Shown: in pieces, positions 15,875 through 24,516 of the stretch | Numbering within the stretch: the first letter of the stretch is position 1 | Layout of the letters: every line of letters begins with the position of its first letter | DNA from: Firmicutes bacterium UBA6806 | Lineage (GTDB): Bacteria > Bacillota > Clostridia > Peptostreptococcales > Acidaminobacteraceae | NCBI GenBank assembly: GCA_002452745.1 | Contig: DKFC01000018.1 | Location: forward strand, 1-44,004 | Length of the DNA: 44,004 nt | Reading direction: 5' to 3' | The notes under the pieces: generated by a model | Databases searched by the model: none | Told to the model about the DNA's origin: nothing | Seen by the model: the letters and a program-made list of their open reading frames with translations, nothing else | Program-made: the position numbers and the translations under genes

Positions 15875-16940
15875 AAGTCCTCCAACCTTCAATTTGGGCA
15901 ATTACATCTTCTGTCAGATTCTTGCGATATGCCGTCGGTATTGGAAAGTCAGCAAGTGCCTCCAATGAAATCCATTTCACTTCTGGGTCGTCGATTGAAA
16001 TCACCTCTTCTACATTTATAAAGTAAAAGGTCATATGCCAAACCCTATGTGTGAAAACATGTTTCTTGACAGCTTTATGGTTCAATACTTTGCCCATAAG
16101 GCCATACTCCGCTTCTAAAAGCGACAAAATCATTGATTCTGAAAAGTTCTCATCATCTTTTGATTTTAGAAAGGTAGGAAGCCCCCACAGTCCTTTTAAA
16201 AGGCCTTGAAGATTTCGCTTTTCAAGCATGATTAAATCATCTGAAATCAGTATGAGTACAGCTGCATGAAATTCAATTTTTGCTGGCTTGGGTGATTTTA
16301 CTGGAAATTCAAGTTGTCGATTGCCTGCATTTGCCATGCAGTGACTGGAAATCGGACAACTTGCACAATCGGGATTTTGAGGTGAACAGTGAGTCGCTCC
16401 AAGTTCCATAAGTGCTTGGTTAAAATCCCCTGCCTCATGCGGAATGATTTCCATGATTTTCTCTTCGAAAACCCGTCTACTCTTAGGATTTGCTATATCC
16501 ACATCAATCAAAAATACTCTGGAAATAACGCGCATGACATTGCCGTCCACAGCAGGCACGCTCTTATTAAAGGCGATACTGGAAACAGCACCGGCGGTGT
16601 AAGGGCCAACTCCAGGAAGTTTAATTAAATCGGATGCCTCTTCAGGAAATTTTCCCGCCCACTCTCTGACCACTGTCTTTGCACATTTGTGCAAATTTCT
16701 TGCTCTGGAATAATAGCCAAGTCCTTCCCAAAGTTTAAAAACATCGTGCTCATCCGCTTCCGCTAAATCATGCACTGTTGGAAATCGCTCTGTAAATCTC
16801 AAGTAATACTGAATGACAGTTGCCACCTGCGTCTGCTGCAACATCACCTCTGAAAGCCATATCTTATAAGGATCTGAAGTCTGCCTCCAAGGCAAGTTCC
16901 TCTGATTCTCTCTATACCATTTTAACAATTCTTTTGTCAT
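15864..16940 (-). CDS. mutY: A/G-specific adenine DNA glycosylase
   Basis: MutY removes adenine mispaired with 8-oxoguanine or guanine in DNA. The 358-residue protein has the helix-hairpin-helix block LPGVGPYTAGAVSSIAF and the catalytic Asp in VPAVDGNVMRV. The catalytic Glu lies in LSEVMLQQTQVATV. The [4Fe-4S] ligands are spaced C-X6-C-X2-C-X5-C in CSPQNPDCASCPISSHC. A C-terminal NUDIX-like 8-oxoG recognition domain follows from about residue 225. The length is typical. The ATG has GAGGAG 6 bases upstream. A possible promoter (TTGCCT, 17 bases, TAGACT) lies within 60 bases upstream on the minus strand. It leads the operon mutY-GNAT-glutaredoxin-lipid kinase. Confidence 0.96.
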   Translation of the reverse strand: MTKELLKWYRENQRNLPWRQTSDPYKIWLSEVMLQQTQVATVIQYYLRFTERFPTVHDLAEADEHDVFKLWEGLGYYSRARNLHKCAKTVVREWAGKFPEEASDLIKLPGVGPYTAGAVSSIAFNKSVPAVDGNVMRVISRVFLIDVDIANPKSRRVFEEKIMEIIPHEAGDFNQALMELGATHCSPQNPDCASCPISSHCMANAGNRQLEFPVKSPKPAKIEFHAAVLILISDDLIMLEKRNLQGLLKGLWGLPTFLKSKDDENFSESMILSLLEAEYGLMGKVLNHKAVKKHVFTHRVWHMTFYFINVEEVISIDDPEVKWISLEALADFPIPTAYRKNLTEDVIAQIEGWRTYDL

Positions 16941-17082
16941 TCTTCACTCCTCATGTCTAGTCTAATCTGTTATGATATAAAAGGCAACCTCAAACTCGAT
17001 GATAGATACATCCGTGTCAGGGTATACAACTAAATGCGACTTCTACATATAACTACTTTTACGAAACGGGGTTCAACTGTCT

Positions 17083-19134
17083 ATGAAAAAACAACAGAAG
17101 AAAATCTCTGGAAAGTCGAAAACATCCAACACTTTAAATAAAATGGACGCTTTAAAAGAGCCGCTCATGTCATCTCTAAAAATATGCATCACTTATGTCA
17201 TATTCGGAACGTTGTGGATTCTCCTCTCAGATAAACTGCTTCTGTTTTTGAGTACCAGTCAAGAACAGTTCTTTAAGATAAGCGTCTACAAGGGGTGGCT
17301 CTATATTGCAGTTACATCGTCGCTCTTATTTGTTCTCATCTACAAACGCATGAAAGAAGACTCAGAGCTAACCAAGGAACTGGATAAACAATTTAAAACG
17401 TTACAAGAGACAGAAGGCAAGCTGCAACAGAACATCGTCGATCTCAGAAAGAGTGAGATAGAGCTAAAGACCAGCCAAGAACGCTATAAGCTCGTCCTCG
17501 ATGGTGTCAACGACGGCATCTGGGATTATAATTGTGCCTCAGGTGAATTCTTTGTATCAAAACGCTTTCACAATATTCTCGGTTTCGAATACGTTGAAGA
17601 TGAATACTTCACTATGACCGACTTCGAAAAGCTACTGCATCCGAACGAAAAAAGTGTCGTCATCAACCAAATGAATACCTACTTAGACGGAAATCTCGAT
17701 CACTATGAAGCTCAATTTAGAATCAGAAATTCCAATGATGAATACATCTGGGTTCAAAACACAGGCCAAGCAGTCTGGGCCCCCGATGGTTCTCCTATCA
17801 AGATGGTTGGTGCCTTAAAAGATATTACGGATTCCAAGCGAATTCAAGATCGAATTGAACACCTCGCTTATTATGACCATATTACAAGTCTCCCAAACCG
17901 TGCCAGACTTAGTGAAGTCGTCAATTCTCTAATTGAAAAGAATCATCAAGTTGGACTCATCTACCTGGATATTGACAACTTCAAGATGATTAACGACCTC
18001 GTCGGTCACAACGAAGGCGACAACCTCTTAAAGCAAATTGCCAATAAACTCCAAAACCTCAAACTCCATTACCATCTTCTCTCTCGAATCAGCGGAGATG
18101 AATTTGGATTTATCATCGTGGACTTTAAAAATGAGGCCACTCTTGAGCTATTGGCAAGTGAAATACTGGAAATCATACGAAAGCCTTGGGATTTGATTGG
18201 CAGAGAATTTCACCTCTCTTGCAGCATTGGAATCGCCTATTCTCCTGAACATGGAAACACCTTTGAAACGCTTTTTAGAAAAGCTGACACCGCCATGTAC
18301 GCCTCTAAAAACAATGGCCGAAATCAAGCCACTGTTTTTAAGGAGTTACTCCACGATGAGATTCTTGAATACGTCGAACTCCAGAGCAACTTGAAAAACG
18401 CTTTAATCAATGGCGAGTTCGAACTCTTCTATCAACCTCAGTTTGATCTGACATCAAGCGAGCTCATCGGCGCAGAGGCACTGATTCGATGGAACAGCCC
18501 TGAAAAGGGTATGATTCCGCCAGATCGGTTTATTAGTATTGCAGAAAAGACTGGGTTTATCATAGAGCTTGGCGACTGGGTTATCGAAGAGGTCTTCAGA
18601 CATGTCAAGGATTGGGAGAGACGAGGTCTTGACTTTAAGAAAATCTCGATCAACCTCTCTGGCGTCCAGATTCTAAATTCCAATTTCCTATCGAAAATCA
18701 CTGAAGCAATCGTAAACTTTGAAATTCCACCTAGGAGCATCGTCTTTGAAATCACTGAAAACGTCGCCATAGACGACAGCGCCACCACTATAACGAAATT
18801 AGAGGCCCTTCGCTCTTTGGATTTCGAGGTCGCCCTTGACGATTTTGGGACAAACTACTCCTCCCTTAGCTATCTAAAAAAGCTGCCCATAGATTATCTC
18901 AAACTGGACAAGTCCTTTGTCTATACCTTGGGGCAGGATGATCGAACAGGCGCCATCACTGAATCCATTATCTATATGGCGCACCGCATCAATTTCAAAG
19001 TCATTGCAGAAGGGGTTGAAAAGTTGGAGCACATGGATATTTTAAAGCAGTTCAGCTGTGACTACGCTCAGGGATACTTGTTTAGCCGCCCAATTCCAAA
19101 GCTGGAGTACGAAAAAATTTATCTTGACAAATAA
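17083..19134 (+). CDS. Membrane PAS-GGDEF-EAL protein (c-di-GMP turnover)
   Basis: This is a 683-residue c-di-GMP enzyme. Two membrane segments (about 34-54 and 68-87) anchor it, followed by a coiled coil (95-130). A PAS domain with a PAC tail (135-258), GGDEF (265-420) and EAL (430-675) follow. The cyclase signature reads SGDEF, a variant found in active and inactive cyclases. The EAL domain looks intact: EALIRW, INLSG, EITEN, DDFGTNYSS, LKLDKSF and AEGVE are present, so phosphodiesterase activity is likely. The PAS ligand is unknown. The ATG at 17083 has only a weak GGGG some 14 bases upstream. It stands alone and ends in a bidirectional terminator. Identity is certain; net activity is not. 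Confidence 0.93.
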   Translation: MKKQQKKISGKSKTSNTLNKMDALKEPLMSSLKICITYVIFGTLWILLSDKLLLFLSTSQEQFFKISVYKGWLYIAVTSSLLFVLIYKRMKEDSELTKELDKQFKTLQETEGKLQQNIVDLRKSEIELKTSQERYKLVLDGVNDGIWDYNCASGEFFVSKRFHNILGFEYVEDEYFTMTDFEKLLHPNEKSVVINQMNTYLDGNLDHYEAQFRIRNSNDEYIWVQNTGQAVWAPDGSPIKMVGALKDITDSKRIQDRIEHLAYYDHITSLPNRARLSEVVNSLIEKNHQVGLIYLDIDNFKMINDLVGHNEGDNLLKQIANKLQNLKLHYHLLSRISGDEFGFIIVDFKNEATLELLASEILEIIRKPWDLIGREFHLSCSIGIAYSPEHGNTFETLFRKADTAMYASKNNGRNQATVFKELLHDEILEYVELQSNLKNALINGEFELFYQPQFDLTSSELIGAEALIRWNSPEKGMIPPDRFISIAEKTGFIIELGDWVIEEVFRHVKDWERRGLDFKKISINLSGVQILNSNFLSKITEAIVNFEIPPRSIVFEITENVAIDDSATTITKLEALRSLDFEVALDDFGTNYSSLSYLKKLPIDYLKLDKSFVYTLGQDDRTGAITESIIYMAHRINFKVIAEGVEKLEHMDILKQFSCDYAQGYLFSRPIPKLEYEKIYLDK

Positions 19135-19161
19135 AAAATTTTCAGCAAACTTAACCAAAGG

Positions 19162-19192
19162 AAAAGACCCTCTGTTCACAAAAGGGTCTTTT
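19162..19192. terminator. Bidirectional terminator between two convergent c-di-GMP genes
   Basis: AAAAGACCCT (19162-19171) and AGGGTCTTTT (19183-19192) form a 10-bp stem with an 11-nt loop. The A run on one side and T run on the other serve both the plus-strand GGDEF-EAL gene and the minus-strand PAS-GGDEF gene, which converge here. Confidence 0.9.
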
Positions 19193-19211
19193 GATAAAGC
19201 CTAATACGTCT

Positions 19212-20126
19212 TTAACTCTTTACAGTTATTGCATTGCCGCCTTTACTCTTGCTCTTTTTCATGAGTTCGTAGCTTCTCTGGGTGAGCTTTTCCGCTGTAT
19301 CATCTCGATGGACCACGGTGGCGCCAACAGATACTGTTACTTCAATGTCTTTGAACGTCTCCCCTCTGAGAGATGAGTTTTCAGATATCATGCGAATTCT
19401 CTCGGCAAGCATTTTTAAGGAGTCATGTCGAACCCCTTCAAAGACGAATATAAATTCATCCTCACGCCATCTTCCAACCAAGTCGGCCATCCTAAAGGCC
19501 TTTGAATAAGTTTCACTCAAGACCTCTATGACTTTATCGCAGAGCTTTCTGCCATAGGTGTTGTTAAATTCTTCAAAATTGTCGATATCCACCATGACGA
19601 CGCCAAATCCCATTCCAAGTTCTCTGTAGTTGTTCATCTTGGAGTTGAGGTAGTAGTCTATCATCATCCGGTTTGGCAAATGTGTGAGTTCGTCTCTCAA
19701 AGTTCCAACCAGCGAATTCTTTCCGAGGCTGATTTCCTTTTTGATGTGATTGTCCTTCTCAGTATTCTCAGTGAAAATCTCCACCGTTGCGATGATTTCT
19801 CCATCTTCATACATTGGAAAACTCCTGATTTTGACGGGAAGTCGATGTCCCCTTTTATGTTGCAGATAGACCAGCATTTCACGGATATTGCCATCACTCA
19901 ATGTCTGATGGAGAGGACATCCATTTAAACATAGATTCTTACCGTATTCATCAACATGATTTAAAATATTGTCATGACAAAATCGCCCCATGACTTCTTC
20001 GCTCTTAAATCCACTGATGCGCCTTGCACCTTCGTTCCAGTAGATAATGCGACGATCCCTATCGACTATGTAGACGCCCTCGTACAATTGATCCAAAATC
20101 AGTTTAAATTTTAAGTCCTTCATCAT
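19212..20126 (-). CDS. PAS-GGDEF protein with degenerate active-site motif
   Basis: This is a 304-residue soluble protein with a PAS domain (about 5-120) and a GGDEF domain (about 145-300). The PAS has the frequent Cys-containing insert CHDN...CLNGCPLHQTL seen in many PAS-diguanylate cyclases. The cyclase half is recognisable (THLPNRMMIDYYL, GFGVVMVDIDNFEEFN, VSVGATV), but the signature loop reads REDEF instead of GGDEF. The two glycines that contact GTP are replaced. It therefore may not make c-di-GMP and may instead signal by PAS or bind nucleotide. The start is ATG with AGGTGA 5 bases before; an upstream TTG is less likely. It is convergent with the GGDEF-EAL gene and not in an operon. Confidence 0.88.
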   Translation of the reverse strand: MMKDLKFKLILDQLYEGVYIVDRDRRIIYWNEGARRISGFKSEEVMGRFCHDNILNHVDEYGKNLCLNGCPLHQTLSDGNIREMLVYLQHKRGHRLPVKIRSFPMYEDGEIIATVEIFTENTEKDNHIKKEISLGKNSLVGTLRDELTHLPNRMMIDYYLNSKMNNYRELGMGFGVVMVDIDNFEEFNNTYGRKLCDKVIEVLSETYSKAFRMADLVGRWREDEFIFVFEGVRHDSLKMLAERIRMISENSSLRGETFKDIEVTVSVGATVVHRDDTAEKLTQRSYELMKKSKSKGGNAITVKS

Positions 20127-20282
20127 AATGTCACCTACTTTCAAAATCTACCCAATCGTCAAAAAATTATATACCCAAAGTTTTTTTAGAAAATTACAAT
20201 TTTATGAGAATACATCAGTTTAAGTATTCTTTACCCATCTCTTGTATTATAATAGTCATATGAAAATATGCGAGGTAACCAT

Positions 20283-20852
20283 ATGGCAACAATTGAAAAG
20301 CATCAAACAATCTATATTGTATTTACTAAAACGGGAACTTGGCTCGCAAGGGCATTAAAATATTTTTCTGCAACTAAATACGTTCATACATCCATCAGCT
20401 TCGATCCCAGTTTTACCTCTATGTACTCCTTTGGTCGAAGCAACCCAAACAACCCCTTCTCAGGTGGCTTTGTCAGGGAGAACATCTATGATGGTGTCTT
20501 TAAAAAATACAAAAAAAGCGAATGCCTCATCTTTGAAGTGTGGGTCACTAAATCTCAATATGACGGTCTTTTAGATGATGTTCAGAAGTTTGTCACAAAC
20601 AAACACCTCTATCGGTACAATTTTCTAGGTCTCTTTGGTATCTTATTCAATCGACCACTTGATCGAAGCTACCACTACTTTTGTTCTCAATTCGTCTATT
20701 CCATGCTTAAAAAGCACGATATCGTGACATTTGACAAAGTCCCCGGTCTTGTACAGACCATAGATTTATTTGAAATTGACAACAAGAGCATTCTATATGA
20801 GGGGTTCATACACGACTTAGAGCAAAGCCATTATCCCTCTTTTGAATTTTAA
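20283..20852 (+). CDS. Permuted NlpC/P60 (papain-like, YiiX type) family protein
   Basis: This 189-residue protein has an order of catalytic-type residues typical of permuted papain-fold enzymes. An early His sits in TKYVHTSISFD (near residue 40) and a late Cys in YHYFCSQFVYSML (near residue 145). The motif CS-[EQ]-FV is characteristic of YiiX-like members. Substrates are unknown; lipid, amide or peptidoglycan linkages are known for relatives. No signal peptide or membrane segment is seen. The start is the ATG at 20283-20285, with GAGGT 7 bases upstream; an ATG 15 bases earlier would absorb this site. A -10-like TATAAT lies about 35 bases upstream. The gene is convergent with the hydrolase that follows (13-base gap). 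Confidence 0.72.
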   Translation: MATIEKHQTIYIVFTKTGTWLARALKYFSATKYVHTSISFDPSFTSMYSFGRSNPNNPFSGGFVRENIYDGVFKKYKKSECLIFEVWVTKSQYDGLLDDVQKFVTNKHLYRYNFLGLFGILFNRPLDRSYHYFCSQFVYSMLKKHDIVTFDKVPGLVQTIDLFEIDNKSILYEGFIHDLEQSHYPSFEF

Positions 20853-20865
20853 ATCTGAGTCATCG

Positions 20866-21768
20866 CTAAAATCCATACTTATCCAAAAATACAGTTATAG
20901 TCTCCAGATACTTTTCATGATTTACATAAATAGAAGAAGCATGTTTTGCACCTTCCACCAGATAGAGCATCTTGGGTTCTGGCTTTAAATCATATAGTAT
21001 CTGCGTATGACGACTGGGTACATAATCATCAGCCAGTCCGTGGATAAACAGGACTGGTTGATGCACCTTTCCAATAACCGCAAGTGGCGACATCTCAGAA
21101 AACCAAATTCCTCTCCTCAGCTTATTGATAAAAGACGCTACCTGTAAAAAGGGAAACGCCGGCAGGTGATTCTCAACACTTAGCCTGTGTGCAAAAATAG
21201 ACTCTGCACTGCTAAAGCTACAATCCGATATGATAAAATCCACTCTTGAGTCCATTGCCGCATGTTGAAGTACGGTGGCTGCTCCCATAGATTCCCCATG
21301 AGTGCCTATAATGCCCTCTTTTCCAATGCGTTTTTGAACGTAATCAATGACCTTTTTTAAATCCTTCTTTTCCTCATATCCAAAGGTTGTGTAATCCCCT
21401 TCGCTCTTTCCATGATTTCGATGATCATAGACAACTGCATTATATCCTCTGCTTAAGAACGGTTCAAGATATTTGAGCGATCGCACATAGTTGTTGGTAA
21501 TTCCATGTGAGATGACAATTGTTTTATTGGATGTCCCTTTAATCCAATACCCCACTATTTTGAGGTTGTCCTCTGACTCGATCTCAACAGATTCTTTGTC
21601 CAAAGACTCAAAGTATCTCTCCCCAATCAGGCCCTTTTCAAACTCCTTTTGAAAAGTCTCTTCATACTGCCAGTTGTGGGGATAAACTGCCTTCTGATTA
21701 AAATATATTGCCGTCCCAACTACGAAAACACCTGCAAGGACAAATACTATTATCATGAAAAAAGCCAT
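20866..21768 (-). CDS. Membrane-anchored alpha/beta hydrolase
   Basis: This is a 300-residue serine hydrolase of the alpha/beta fold (BAAT/YqkD-like). One N-terminal membrane segment (about residues 2-22) is followed by an extracellular or membrane-near catalytic domain. The oxyanion region reads SHGITNN and DHRNHGKSEGD. The nucleophile elbow is THGESMGAATVL, the acid is probably the Asp in GLADDYVP, and the catalytic His lies in GAKHASSIY. All triad positions are present. The start is ATG with GGAGG 6 bases upstream; an earlier frame-matched start would include that site. It is separate from the thioredoxin operon, which terminates just upstream. The substrate is unknown (ester or amide). 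Confidence 0.87.
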   Translation of the reverse strand: MAFFMIIVFVLAGVFVVGTAIYFNQKAVYPHNWQYEETFQKEFEKGLIGERYFESLDKESVEIESEDNLKIVGYWIKGTSNKTIVISHGITNNYVRSLKYLEPFLSRGYNAVVYDHRNHGKSEGDYTTFGYEEKKDLKKVIDYVQKRIGKEGIIGTHGESMGAATVLQHAAMDSRVDFIISDCSFSSAESIFAHRLSVENHLPAFPFLQVASFINKLRRGIWFSEMSPLAVIGKVHQPVLFIHGLADDYVPSRHTQILYDLKPEPKMLYLVEGAKHASSIYVNHEKYLETITVFLDKYGF

Positions 21769-21864
21769 TGATGCCTCCACACTTATTTATAACTATATCA
21801 TAACATATTCTCTGTCCAGATTTCAGGTTATAGCAACATAAATATTTATGCCGCCCTAGAGAAT

Positions 21865-21906
21865 ATAAAACAAAAACTGCCTGTCCAAATAGCCACAAGC
21901 AGTTTT
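21865..21906 (-). terminator. Terminator of the trxB operon
   Basis: On the minus strand AAAACTGC (21899-21906) pairs with GCAGTTTT (21873-21880), followed by TTGTTTT. The 18-nt loop is long but the U tract is good, 35 bases after the stop of the thioredoxin-fold gene. Confidence 0.75.
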
Positions 21907-21940
21907 AAGTTCAATATTTTGGATTCTAGCTGTTTGGGAC

Positions 21941-22588
21941 TTAATTCTGTGTCTTTCTAATCTCTGATAAGAACACATCCAGCGGTTGGTTTCCAACAAA
22001 CTCATATTGATCATTGATAACGATTTTAGGAACACTTGACACATTGAACTTATCTGATAACTCATAGAAGGTTTGAGCTTCCACCATTTCAGCATTTATC
22101 ATGTCACTTTCCAAAGCCAGCTTATGAGCCTTTTGAACTGCACCAGCACAGTGTGGACAGCTAAGTGTGACAAATACCTTGATATTGACAGGTTTTCCAA
22201 GAGCGCTAAGCTCTGACTTCATATCCTCTGGAAGGGCTTCACCTGCACCAGACACTTCTAAAATTCCTGGAATAAATGAATTGATTTCGTGACCAGCTGG
22301 GATGCCATTGAACTTTACCCCTAGGTAACTCTCTGAATCATCCAATAGGACAATGCTCGGAACCATTTTTACTTCAAATGCATTCGCCTTTTCAGCATCT
22401 TTTTCAATATCATATTTTTTAAGGTGAATTCTATCACTGAGGGTTTCTATCTCTTCCATAAAGGAAAGGGTTTCCTGACAAGTGTTGCACTCTCCCTCTT
22501 TTGTAAAGACAGCCAAAGTGACGTCCTTTTTCATATCTGCAAATACTTCTGTTAATTGTCCTCTTAATTGATCATTTAATAAATTCAT
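21941..22588 (-). CDS. Two-domain thioredoxin-fold protein (protein disulfide oxidoreductase/AhpF-N type)
   Basis: This is a 215-residue redox protein made of two thioredoxin folds in tandem, as in protein disulfide oxidoreductases and the AhpF N-terminal domain. The first fold has CNTC (about residues 34-37) and a cis-Pro segment VPSIVLLDD. The second has CPHC (about 142-145) and VPKIVIND. Both active sites keep two cysteines. In relatives it receives electrons from a flavin reductase and passes them to disulfides or a peroxiredoxin. The gene follows trxB by 43 bases with AAGGAGG before its ATG, so the pair is an operon and the reductase is its probable donor. No peroxiredoxin gene is adjacent. 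The cell location is cytoplasmic. Confidence 0.85.
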   Translation of the reverse strand: MNLLNDQLRGQLTEVFADMKKDVTLAVFTKEGECNTCQETLSFMEEIETLSDRIHLKKYDIEKDAEKANAFEVKMVPSIVLLDDSESYLGVKFNGIPAGHEINSFIPGILEVSGAGEALPEDMKSELSALGKPVNIKVFVTLSCPHCAGAVQKAHKLALESDMINAEMVEAQTFYELSDKFNVSSVPKIVINDQYEFVGNQPLDVFLSEIRKTQN

Positions 22589-22631
22589 AATCGTAATCCT
22601 CCTTTAAAGTCTATCATTTTTCATCATGCTA

Positions 22632-23600
22632 TTAAGCATTTCTATTGAGATAATCATTTGCAGTGAGAGCCGCTTTTGCCCCTTCACTAGCTGAAATTAT
22701 AATTTGTTTATAAGGTACATCTGTCACATCACCTGCTGCATAAAATCCCTCAACATCAGTTTGGTTTTTGGAATCGACGATGACTTCACCACGATCGTTG
22801 AGTTCCACCAGTCCTTGAACCAATTCATTATTTGGCAAATATCCGATTTCTACGAAAATACCTTCTGCTCCTAAGAAATTCTCTTCCCCAGTTTTCTTAT
22901 CCAGCACTTTGACGCCCTTTACCAGTTGTTCGCCAACCACCTCAACTATTTGTGTCTCCAAATAGACCGATACGTTGTCGAATTCACTTAACTTGTCAAT
23001 GACTATTTGATCTGCCCTGAGCTGACTGCGGTGTACGAGTTTTACAGAATTTGCAATTTTGGCAAGGTCAATTGCAGCCTCGACAGCTGAGTTGCCACCG
23101 CCTGCCACGATTACGTCCATCCCCTGAAAAAGAGGCCCATCACATATGGCGCAGTAGGCGACGCCTCTTCCTCTATATTCGGATTCACCCTTTACCCCCA
23201 GTTCTCTGGGCTTGCTTCCTGTGGCTAGGATAACCGTTTTGCCCCTATAGGTTAAACGATTGCTGGCATTCACTTCAAAAACACCATTTGACTTGGAGAT
23301 AGCTCTCACCTGCTCATCTTTGAGAATCGGAATATCCAGCGTTTTCACATGGTCTAAAAAATTGCTCACAAGGCTTTCCCCTGTTGCATCTTGAATGCCT
23401 AAGTAGTTTTCCACAGATGATGTATCCATCACTTGGCCACCTGATTTAGCACCCATCACTGCCACTTCCATGCCTTTTCTCTTTGCATAAAGTGCTGCAT
23501 TTAGTCCAGCTGGCCCAGCACCAATCACAAGGACATCATATACTTTTTCCGCATCGACAGCCTGTTTCTTGTTTCCATTCATATTAAAAGTCAGTTCCAT
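22632..23600 (-). CDS. trxB: Thioredoxin reductase-like flavoprotein
   Basis: This is a 322-residue FAD-dependent disulfide reductase. The N-terminal FAD motif GAGPAGLNAALYA follows about 20 extra residues. The redox site is CAIC in YCAICDGPLF, the nucleotide motif is GGGNSAVEAA, and the C-terminal FAD segment is GFYAAGDVTDVPYKQI. The usual NADPH motif HRRxxxR reads HRSQLRADQ here, so one Arg that contacts the 2'-phosphate is missing. NADH or another donor is possible. AGGAGG precedes the ATG. The downstream gene is a two-domain thioredoxin-fold partner. The gene start lies only 25 bases from the inverted repeat of a transposase element, so its promoter region may have been altered. Family call firm. 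Confidence 0.92.
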   Translation of the reverse strand: MELTFNMNGNKKQAVDAEKVYDVLVIGAGPAGLNAALYAKRKGMEVAVMGAKSGGQVMDTSSVENYLGIQDATGESLVSNFLDHVKTLDIPILKDEQVRAISKSNGVFEVNASNRLTYRGKTVILATGSKPRELGVKGESEYRGRGVAYCAICDGPLFQGMDVIVAGGGNSAVEAAIDLAKIANSVKLVHRSQLRADQIVIDKLSEFDNVSVYLETQIVEVVGEQLVKGVKVLDKKTGEENFLGAEGIFVEIGYLPNNELVQGLVELNDRGEVIVDSKNQTDVEGFYAAGDVTDVPYKQIIISASEGAKAALTANDYLNRNA

Positions 23601-23624
23601 ATGAGTTTCCTCCTAATCGCCCTA

Positions 23625-23643
23625 AGGGACGTTACTTGAATTT
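23625..23643 (+). repeat. Left inverted repeat of the Y1 transposase element
   Basis: AGGGACGTTACTTGAATTT on the plus strand. The same 19 bases occur inverted at 24464-24482 with 17 matches. It begins 25 bases before the trxB start codon. Confidence 0.8.
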
Positions 23644-23650
23644 TCATTTT

Positions 23651-23682
23651 ATAAAAATTGCATGTTTCTCATCCATGCAATT
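23651..23682 (-). terminator. Terminator overlapping the transposase stop codon
   Basis: On the minus strand AATTGCATG and CATGCAATT pair over 9 bp with a 9-nt loop, followed by TTTAT. The 5' arm includes the last codons of the transposase gene, whose stop TGA is at 23669-23671. Confidence 0.75.
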
Positions 23683-24412
23683 CACATGCTTGTGACAAAA
23701 TCTTGCAAACCGATGACTCTGAAAGACCACCGAATACCTCTCCCAATTCCTTCAGAGAGAGAAGACTGTTTTTTCTAAAGAGATAAATCATCTCATTTCT
23801 AAGGGGCTTGTCCTTGATGAGCTCTTGAACTGTCATTTTACGTTCTCTGGCGAGTTCCCCCAACTTCTCACTTGCTTCTTCCACCGTTTCCATACAATTC
23901 TTGCAGTTTTCTCTCCTCATGCAAACTGAGTCAACTGCCTCGATGGATACGTTGTGGTTTAATAAGATAGACAGCGGCTCAATATCAATTAGCATCTCCG
24001 CATCCACGCTGTTCTCATAATAGCAGAAACTATTAAATTCATCAGATTTATCAACAGAATGCAGTTTCTCTATGAGAGCTTTCAACGCTTCTGAATCCTC
24101 TATCTTTTCACTTTTATAACGGTCTTTAAAGAGCTTGCCATCGCACTTTGCATACATGGCATAGGCGATGTTCAGCGATTTCATAACTTTTGATAAGTCG
24201 CTTCCATTTGTGAAAAGTATCAGGTGATATTTGTTGGGTTGCTGCACACAATAGGCATAGAGCTTAAATCCATATTTTAGTCTGGCTTGACTTAGAATCT
24301 CCAAGAACTTAATTCTGTCTTCTCCAGTCTCAAACAGCAGCCTTGAATCTCCCCCTGATTGGGAAACATGATACAGTCCGTTGACATCCACATCTCGTGC
24401 TTTACGTGCCAT
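23669..24412 (-). CDS. REP-associated tyrosine transposase-like (Y1/HUH family) protein
   Basis: This is a 247-residue protein of the IS200-like Y1 transposase superfamily, RAYT subgroup, which nicks and joins single-stranded DNA at short hairpins. It opens with the family start MARKARDVDVNGLYHVSQSGG and has the catalytic-core region YGFKLYAYCVQQPNKYHLIL. The usual metal motif N-H-x-H-L is N-K-Y-H-L here, so the first His is Lys, which should weaken metal binding. Tyrosines around AYAMYAKCDGKLFKDRYKSE may hold the nucleophile. A C-terminal segment SLLSLKELGEVFGGLSESSV looks like a helix-turn-helix. Flanking inverted repeats and an overlapping terminator are present. It may be domesticated or inactive. 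Confidence 0.82.
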   Translation of the reverse strand: MARKARDVDVNGLYHVSQSGGDSRLLFETGEDRIKFLEILSQARLKYGFKLYAYCVQQPNKYHLILFTNGSDLSKVMKSLNIAYAMYAKCDGKLFKDRYKSEKIEDSEALKALIEKLHSVDKSDEFNSFCYYENSVDAEMLIDIEPLSILLNHNVSIEAVDSVCMRRENCKNCMETVEEASEKLGELARERKMTVQELIKDKPLRNEMIYLFRKNSLLSLKELGEVFGGLSESSVCKILSQACELHG

Positions 24413-24463
24413 AATCCATCACTCATTTCCTGTTTATAGTCTCATTATAGCATGTAAAAACAG

Positions 24464-24482
24464 AAATTCAAGTACCGTCCCC
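24464..24482 (-). repeat. Right inverted repeat of the Y1 transposase element
   Basis: The minus strand reads GGGGACGGTACTTGAATTT, matching the left copy (23625-23643) at 17 of 19 bases. It lies 52 bases upstream of the transposase start, in the 104-base gap before the ABC ATPase gene, where I see nothing else. Confidence 0.8.
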
Positions 24483-24516
24483 TCGCTTTAACAATTTATT
24501 TACATTTCATCAGATT

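Larger units (their letters stand above)
23625..24482. mobile_element. Small REP-associated (Y1) transposase element flanked by 19-bp inverted repeats
   Basis: An 858-bp unit contains one Y1-type transposase gene between inverted copies of a 19-bp sequence with 17 matches. The GGGGACGG core resembles the ends I recall beside similar genes in other Firmicutes; that is memory, not a search. There are no target-site duplications that I can see. The unit lies between the ABC transporter operon and trxB, close to the trxB start. Such RAYT proteins act on single-stranded palindromes and are usually single copy, so whether this unit moves is unknown. Confidence 0.6.
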
